From: Tricholoma matsutake
Taxonomy: Eukaryota; Basidiomycota; Agaricomycetes; Agaricales; Tricholomataceae
Assembly: GCA_026075535.2 (NCBI GenBank)
Contig: AP026549.1
Span: forward strand, 9,548,001 to 9,612,000
DNA length: 64,000 nucleotides
Direction: 5' to 3'
The notes beneath the pieces were generated by a model. It had not been told where the DNA came from and searched no databases. It worked only from the letters and a program-made list of their open reading frames with translations. The translations under genes and the position numbers were made by a program. This document shows, one piece after another, positions 57,428 to 64,000 of the stretch (positions within the stretch are counted from its first letter, which is position 1; each line of letters starts with the position of its first letter).

Positions 57428-59275
57428 CACCTCGCTCCTTGACTTGTTACAACCACCATAAATAGTGGTAAACACCTCTGCTCAACGTTGCACGCGACGT
57501 CGACACCTCAATTTTTGTCCGATTTTCGATCGGATTTCACCATCACGAACGCTCTCGGCGTCTCCAGGCTTGCCCTGATTTGCTAAGAGATCCGTCCATC
57601 CGATCTCCGGGGATGTCTCGGTCATTGTTTCCAACAGTGACTGCTATCTGTCTTGTTCCCCTTGGCTTCGAGGATCCGTGATGTCTATGAAAGAGTAGTC
57701 TGGGTCCCTATGGGGGCTTAGAGCGGGTGTGGGATGCCTGCTTCAATGCTCGCCCAAGTAGAAGCGCTTGTTTAGCTGGGGGAGGTCTGGCTTAGGGGGA
57801 AGGACGTTCTTACTGGACTGCTGGCCGTCTGGGAGGCTCCCAGCCTCCATGCTCTGTGAGTTTCTATTACTAGAGACATGCTACACTGACTACCCGTTGG
57901 AATACACCATCGTTAAAAGGGGCCGGGCGATGGTGCCCCCTGACAGCTAGGTCGATGCTCTGGTGGCCGCTACTCACCACCAACTCTCTACCTCCGGTGC
58001 TCACTCTTTTAGGGTGTTATGACCCGGGTTCAATCTTCTCCCACCAGGCAACAGGATGCGCGGCCTGTTCGCCCCCTCGGAGCGTTTGGAGGCTGTATCG
58101 GGTGGACCTGGAACTGAGATAAGGGGCCATCTGTTATCGACCTTACGCTACGTATTCTGACTGTTATCGTCATTTACCTGTGCTAACTCACTCTCAATGC
58201 CCAAACGGCTGAACAGAGACCAAACCACACGCTGGGGCCTTCACGACCCCACCTTGATTACGGGTGACATCATTGGCGATGATGCCCAACACTACGACAC
58301 CCAGTTCTCACAGAACGAACTGGAGGTAGCAGCTGCCCTAGGCAGTTTGAGATTTGTGGGCCGGGGAGGACATCCCTGACCCTGACGACTACGTGGACCC
58401 TCTTGCTAGGCAGGAGGCCCTCGCTTACACTGCACGCTGCGTATTTCGATCACTTGCATCATATACCAGTACTAACTTGCTCCTGATGCCCAAGCGGACA
58501 ACCAGAGATGATCGTTCCAACGATCCTACGCCTCCGGCAGCTGTTCCAGCTTCCTGTGTGGCGATGCCAACAGCTCTAGCAGAGCTCCAATCTGGGGAAC
58601 CCTCGTTCCCAGTACAGTGCCGTCATCATCACAGATGGCCGTGCTGCTACTTGTGTGGGGCATTCCGCTCCACACCCATCACCGCCAGTCCGCTGGCTGC
58701 TGTTGGGTTGGTGACAAATGTCGCTACCCTTTACGTTCTCCCCGCTGCGGGGGGGAAATTGCTATCGAGTGCATGTGCTGGCAGTGCATTTGCTCGAGGG
58801 GGGCTTTGGCCCCCTGCTTACGGCGGTTCCGGTGAATAACCAGGTCAACAACCAGCTGCCACATTACTGTTACTCGTGCATGACACGGTGATGGTCCACC
58901 TCGTTCGTCCGGGGTGGTCAATCCTCGTTGGCTGGGAGTATGCGGACGGTTATTCCTCCCGCAAGGGGGGATTTACGGTGAATTGACACCACTGCGCCTG
59001 ATCTGACTTCGGTTGGATATGTGGCCGGGGGACCGCTTCGCACCAGCTGATGATCTAATGGCTAGCTTCGGGAGGGGGTCCCCCCCTCCAGATTATTGCC
59101 TTTCCTGGCTGAGAGGCCAACGTCTGTGGCACTGCCCGCCTAAAGTGGCTAAAACGAGGACCTGGGTAGGATATGGGTGAGGGGAAGCGTAGTTATAGTA
59201 GTACCCAAGTTTGTATCCTGCTCCGCAGACTGCGATCGAGCCCCGCGTTATAAATTGTTGACCCAAAAAAAAAAA
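57428..59275 (+). mobile_element. Element U: satellite 2c inserted in T
   Basis: Five extra bases, then the canonical 5' end at 57433. The leader runs to 58196, the remodelled ORF region is 58197-58839, then 3'UTR and poly(A) 59265-59276. The TSD ATCTCGCCTCGGC is at 57415-57427 and 59276-59288 (one mismatch). It is nearly identical to L but lacks 11 bp in the leader near 57678, which removes the splice-donor-like GTGAGT present in the other satellites. Confidence 0.92.
58197..58839 (+). pseudogene. Remodelled satellite ORF of U with two start regions
   Basis: Same layout as in L: a first start at 58197 giving 60 codons, a second start region at 58486 (again 289 bp downstream), the middle of the gene missing, and the 3' coding end joined on. 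No normal protein can be made. Confidence 0.78.
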
Positions 59276-62200
59276 ATCTCGCCTCAGCAAGTCGTCCAAA
59301 GGCTGGTGGACAGACGAATGCAGTGGCGCCCTCGACGCTTACAGAGCCTCTCGTGACGAGGAGGACTGGAAGCTCTATAGGAAAGTCATGCGACATGCGA
59401 AGCGCGACTTTTTCGACGACCGTATCCAAGAAGTGGCTACGATGAATAGACGACCCTGGGATTTGATGTCCTGGACTCGTCAACGTAACCTTCCATCGTA
59501 TGAGGCTATCTCCTATCGGGGAGAACCTTGTAACGATCTGGAATCTCTCTGGGCTGCCCTTGATGGGTCCTACAACGCTGCCTCAGATCGAGTAGTCGAT
59601 CTGAGCATTCTCAATGAACTTGATCCGGTGCCTGAAAGGGCCTGGATCCCGTTCTCCGTTACGGAAATGAAAGAAGCGTTAAACGCGTGTTCTTCCCGTT
59701 CCGCTCCAGGTCCCGATCATGTTACATGGTCGCACCTTAAACATTGGTGCACCAACCCAGAAGTGGCAGGGCTCATAACCTGCATTGCTGAGGCGTGCAT
59801 CACTGCTGGCCATTGGCCGGCTCACTTCAAGGAATCCCTGTCGGTCATTATCCCGAAACCAGGGAAACCTAATTATTCTACCCCTAAGTCGTTCAGACCC
59901 ATTGTGCTTCTGAACACTCTGGGCAAGTTAGTCGAAACAATGTTGTCCAGACGACTTCAATTTGACGGCGTCGCACACGAGGCCTTCGAGCAGAACCAGT
60001 TCGGAGGTGTCGCCCAGCGTTCCACTGAGGATGCAGGAATATACCTCTTGTCAGGGCAGGATGGGCCAGAGGACTTAAGACAAGCGTTGTCGCTTTCGAC
60101 ATCGCTCAATTCTTCCCCTCCTTGAACCACCAGGTTCTGTTGGAGATCATCTCTCGGTTGGGATTCCCTACGCAAGTAGTGAACTTCTTCCGGTCGTACC
60201 TGGTCGGGCGCATGATGACCTACAAGTGGAATGCTTTCTCATCGGGCTCCTTTGCAGCAGATGTGGGAGTGGGACAAGGCTCTGCCCTGTCCCCTGTCCT
60301 ATCGGCGTTATACTTGACGCCCATCATGAAGCTCTTCAGAAGAAGCGAAATCGGCAGAGATGTCGATCTCATGTCGTATGTGGACGATGGCACCCTCATC
60401 GCCCGCTCCCCACAGTTGGAGGACAACCTCCCCCTTCTAAAGAAAGCGTATGGCTGGATCTTCCAGGCATTCACCTCCCTCGGACTAGTCCTCGAACATG
60501 ACAAGTCCGAGATATTCCACTTTTCAAGGGCGAGGAGATTCACTCCCTTACCCATCGATCTTGGTTTCGCCCCTTACACGGGTAATACCCCTCTCAAACC
60601 CAAGGTCACCTGGAGGTACCTCGGATTCTTCTTTGACCGTAAGCTGTCTTTCAAAGAGCATACGCGATTCTACTCCACCAAAGCTCTCACCACTGCGAGG
60701 GCGATGGGAATGCTGGGCAATTCTGTCAGAGGGCTAACCCCTATGCAGAAACGCCTACTCTACCATTCGTGCGTCGTACCCATTATGACATACGGACTCA
60801 GACTATGGCACTTTAAAGGCGCTCGCGTCAAAGGTGTCATCAAAACATTGGCCCAGGTGCAGTCCATCGCTGCTCGCTGGATCCTTGGTGCATTCCGAAC
60901 CACCCCCATTGGTGGCTTGGAGAGTATCGCAGGACTGCTGCCTATGCAGCTGTTACTCCGTCGTCTAGTCGACAGAGGGGTATTCAGAACCCCCCTATTG
61001 GCTCCATCGCACCCCCTAAGAGCGATCTTAGGGCCTAATCACGTCTGTACTACCCACTCTCATGAGCTAGGACTCTGGGGAGGGAATGTATTAGACACTC
61101 TCAACCTGCAAGGCCCATCTGTCGCTTCGGCTGCAGCGCTGGCCCTTGTACCAGGCGATGAATTCGACCCCTTTGGGGAAGAAAACACACCTGGAAACAG
61201 AGTAAAGGATTTATTCCCCACTCGCTTCTCCTCTCATCGCCTCACCTCTAAGGAGGATGGAGCGAAGAACTCTTACAGGAGTGACCTCGATAAGGCCTGG
61301 GCTTCTGCCCTGGTCGAGGGCGACACTCTCGTCATTGCAGTGGACGCCTCGGTGCCCACAGATGCTAAATTTCAGGCTGTCGCCTGTGCTCTGGTCTTCG
61401 GACAGGGAGAACAGGTCGATCGCGTTGTCTCTGCTTCGGGGAGGAGAGCCCCCCCAGAAGTCGAACTCTTTGCTCTCCAATTGGGCGTCTCGGCTGCGTG
61501 CAGCAGAGGATGCAAAAAGTTGGTGATATTCTCGGATTCTACTACGGGCATTGAGTCCCTAATCGATCCTAAACCACGCTCTGAGCAGGTATTTGCTCTG
61601 GACGCCTGTCGCTCACTTCGTCCCTGGCTAGCTGGGGACGAGGAGAGGAACGTTACATTCTGGCATGTTCCCTCAAAATTCGAGTGGAACGTTCACAAGA
61701 TGGCTCATGATGTTGCTACATCTACCAAGATCTCAGTGGGCAGACACCCGCGGACGTCTCTAGATTACCTTAGAAACCAGGTCGAAAAGGCCGTTTGTAA
61801 GGATTGGCACACCCGGTTTGCAGATCCTGCGTACTGTGGACGTCACTTCTACCAACTCAAGGGAGTAGGCGGAAAACCTGTATTACCCTCGACTCACAAA
61901 GGTGGGCCTTGGCTGAAAGTAATGGGTAGCAACACCACGTTGACTTCTCGTTCGACTCGCATGATCACTGGCCATGCTCCTATAGGGGAGTATCGTCAAC
62001 GTCTATCCCTCGACGGGGAATACCAATGTTGGTGCCTTGGCCCTGAGATACAAACTCGAGACCACTTACTACGCGTCTGCCCCAAGGTGGATCGCAAAGA
62101 AACTCGTGCGAGCCCCGACTCCGTCGAAGGCTTCCACGAATTCATGGACAATAATCCTGCACTAGGATCGTTCAACTCACTCGCGTGGGATCCAGGATAG
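59276..62200 (+). pseudogene. ORF2 of element T, main part, frameshifted
   Basis: Continues after U: RT, RNase H and C-terminus. A net 7-bp loss near 60046 (TACCTC then TTGTCAGGG) shifts the frame inside RT, just before FDIAQFFPSL. The first frame stops at 60123-60125, and the correct frame reopens near 60122 and runs to 62200. Adding the pieces gives 3536 nt against 3543 in K, confirming the 7-bp loss. Motif residues YVDD and the RNase H acidic residues are kept. Confidence 0.92.
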
Positions 62201-62740
62201 GTTGTGCGCGCAGGGCGTATGACCCCCGCCTGGTTCTAGCTAGTGTTATCGGTATGTCGGGGTGGCCGTTGGGCACCAGACGAGTCCGTTAACCCTCATA
62301 AAGGGGGCCCACCCGTGTTCAGGAGCGACTGTCAGGGAGGGGGGACACAAAACTAGGTACTGGTTCGGGGAGGCGCCTGAGCGCTTCCAGATCCACTGTC
62401 GGTTACGCGTTGCGATGACTCCAGTCGACTACGCTTTCCTTTCCGAGCTGAGAGGCTCACGTCGGGGCGGCAGTCTCCCCTAAATCTTGCACTCATACCC
62501 GTAGGGATTCGGGGAACACAACATCGTCAAGTCCGGGTTGTCGGTACGCCACCACTGGCAAGTCCGTTTACTCGATAAAGGGGGCCCCCTTAGTGGTCAT
62601 TGCAGCTATCCAGGTGGTTGGTGCGAAGATCAGCAGGAGGAGGACTTGGGCTGGGCGTAGTGTACTCTGTTTGTATGTCTCTACCGCGGACTGCGATCGG
62701 GCGCCGCGTTATAAATTTTTGACCCAAAAAAAAAAAAAAA
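62201..62740 (+). other. 3'UTR and poly(A) of element T
   Basis: No gene. Same motifs as the K 3'UTR. The tail is GTTATAAATTTTTGACCC plus 15 A, followed by the TSD copy. Confidence 0.85.
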
Positions 62741-64000
62741 ATCGCTAACTTAAGACCAGGCCTCAGACGAGATCTGATCGATAATCGTGATATCCTCTTG
62801 TTCTCATTGGGAATAGGGGAGGACGTCATGCTACTCGCTAACGTCTACTCAGACAGCCAACACTCCGCCATTACGCTCCTCTTTGAGAACGTCATGACGA
62901 TCCCACGCCTACACTTCATGTGTGGCGACTTTAACGTGAGGCACGCATCCTGGGATCCCCAGGGGCCTGAACACTCAATTCACGCTGACCACTTAGTGGA
63001 AACAGCCACGGCATTAGGCCTGACTAGAGCCCTACCAGTAGTGGAGGGCCCCACCCGTTTTCCCCCTCAACAGGGCCTTCACCCCACGGTGATCGACCTG
63101 ATGTTCGTACCTACAGATCTTAGATTTGTATTGTACTGCGAGATCGTACCTGAAGCCAGGGGAACGTCTGACCACGCTCCCCTGACATTAGTGCTGCCTG
63201 GCCCGGGATCTCTGGTTCCGGTCACCAAGTGGTCCATCAAAAAAGGATCCGAGGAGGAGGCATCGTACCGAGATGCCGTCTCCTCCGCTTTAACTCCGTG
63301 GCTAGGTTGGCACGGAGATACTTCGGCAGAAATCGATGATGTTGTCTCGGCGATATCAACGATTGTAAACAAGGCATGGGAAAACCATGCCAAGGAATCG
63401 CGTCTCGGCAAGTCGTCCAAAGGGTGGTGGACAGACGAATGCAGCGGCGCCCTAGACGCATACAGGGCCTCTCGGGATGGGGAGGACTGGAAGCTTTACA
63501 GGAAAGTCATGCGACAAGCAAAGCGTGCCTTTTTTGATGACCGTATCCAAGAAGTGGCTACGATGAATAGGCGACCCTGGGACTTAATGTCCTGGACTCG
63601 TCAACGCAACCTCCCATTGTATGAGGCTATCTCCTATCGGGGAGAACCCTGCAACGATCTGGACTCGCTGTGGGCTGCCCTTGATGGGTCTTATAATGCT
63701 GCCTCGGATCGAGTAGTCGATCTGAGCATTCTTGATGAACTCGACCCTGTGCCTGAAAGGGCCTGGATCCCGTTCTCTGTCACGGAAATGAAGGAAGCGC
63801 TAAACACGTGTTCTTCCCGTTCCACTCCAGGTCCCGATCATGTTACATGGTCGCACCTCAAACACTGGTGTAGCAACCCGGAGGTCGCAGGGCTCATCAC
63901 CCGCATCGCTGAGGCATGCATCACTGCAGGCCATTGGCCAGCTCATTTCAAGGAATCCCTGTCGGTTATTATCCCGAAGCCAGGGAAACCTAATTATTCT
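62741..64000 (+). pseudogene. ORF2 of element R, continued to the window edge
   Basis: Resumes in frame after T: DLIDNRDILLFSLG, GDFNVRHASWD, SDHAPL and RT up to SVIIPKPGKPNYS, where the window ends. I see no stop. A few substitutions are unusual for the family (for example PTRFPP for PTHFPP, and CSSRSTPGPDH for CSSRSAPGPDH). The 3' part is outside the window, so intactness is unknown. Confidence 0.9.

Larger units (their letters stand above)
56804..62740 (+). mobile_element. Element T: 5'-truncated LINE inserted in R, host of U
   Basis: Starts inside ORF2 at the RDILLFSLG codons (56804). ORF2 is 56804-57427 plus 59276-62200, the 3'UTR 62201-62725 and poly(A) 62726-62740. The perfect 14-bp TSD ATCGCTAACTTAAG is at 56790-56803 and 62741-62754. 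T lies in the same family, orientation and reading region as its host R, so without the TSD it would be mistaken for one element with a small deletion. Confidence 0.93.
52095..64000 (+). mobile_element. Element R: LINE truncated within ORF1, host of S1/S2 and T
   Basis: Plus-strand copy starting in ORF1 next to O (two-base overlap CC at the joint). ORF1 is 52095-53284 plus 56386-56507. ORF2 is 56508-56803 and 62741 to the window end. Its 3' end and second TSD copy lie to the right. Removing the S block and T restores continuous, in-frame sequence (296 nt, then codon-phase match at 62755). Confidence 0.87.

Noticed and set aside
1..64000. RIP-type mutation as in many ascomycetes
   Set aside because: Near-identical GC-rich copies keep long open frames. 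I saw only isolated changes such as CGA to TGA in H and an unrelated Tyr-to-stop in E.
1..64000. Host protein genes, tRNA or rRNA genes, CRISPR arrays, LTRs, telomere repeats
   Set aside because: No stretch falls outside the two element families, and no tRNA cloverleaf, regular spacer array or telomere-like unit was seen. The many short frames on opposite strands are shadows of ORF1, ORF2 and the satellite ORF.

Overview
The window holds no recognisable host gene. As far as I can resolve it, all of it is retrotransposon: 22 copies of two related kinds of poly(A)-tailed non-LTR element, inserted into one another in both orientations. The coding style fits a Tad1-like LINE of a filamentous fungus: a gag-like ORF1 with three zinc knuckles, and an ORF2 with APE endonuclease, reverse transcriptase and RNase H. 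A basidiomycete is my guess, because near-identical copies keep open frames with no sign of RIP-type C-to-T decay. The species cannot be read from the sequence.

Two families occur. (1) An autonomous LINE of about 6.46 kb: 128-nt 5'UTR, ORF1 of 640 aa, ORF2 of 1289 aa directly abutting it (TAA then ATG), a 3'UTR of about 525 nt, and poly(A). Copies are A, B, C, E, G, I, J, K, O, Q, R and T. (2) A non-autonomous 'satellite' family of about 2.2 kb: a long 5' leader, one ORF of 269-276 aa of unknown function, a hairpin-rich 3'UTR and poly(A). Copies are D, F, H, L, M, N, P, S1, S2 and U, falling into subfamilies 2a (D, F, H, P), 2b (N, S1, S2), 2c (L, U) and 2d (M). Both families end in nearly the same ~40 nt and both make 11-16 bp target-site duplications (TSDs), so the satellite is most likely mobilised by the LINE's ORF2 protein.

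Layout, resolved by matching TSDs. O (-, ORF2) is outermost. It carries N (+), P (+), Q (+) and R (+). N carries C (+). C carries A (-, with B inside), D (+, with E inside), F (-) and M (+). F carries G (+). G carries H (-), I (+) and L (+). I carries J (-), and J carries K (+). R carries the S1/S2 block and T (+), and T carries U (+). The chain O>N>C>F>G>I>J>K is eight insertions deep. K (29764-36225) is complete, undisrupted and flanked by a perfect 14-bp TSD. The ORF2 genes of G, I and J each add up to exactly 3870 nt once the insertions are removed, so they were full length when hit.

Highlights. An ORF1 that looks internally deleted is really an in-frame fusion made when truncated element B landed in element A. 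A 1-kb inverted repeat (S1/S2) has flipped its spacer by recombination, shown by a TSD whose two copies now lie in inverted orientation. A hairpin in ORF1 shows paired base changes between copies. An intron-like 49-nt segment lies at the ORF1/ORF2 junction. The satellite protein stays recognisable across diverged subfamilies.
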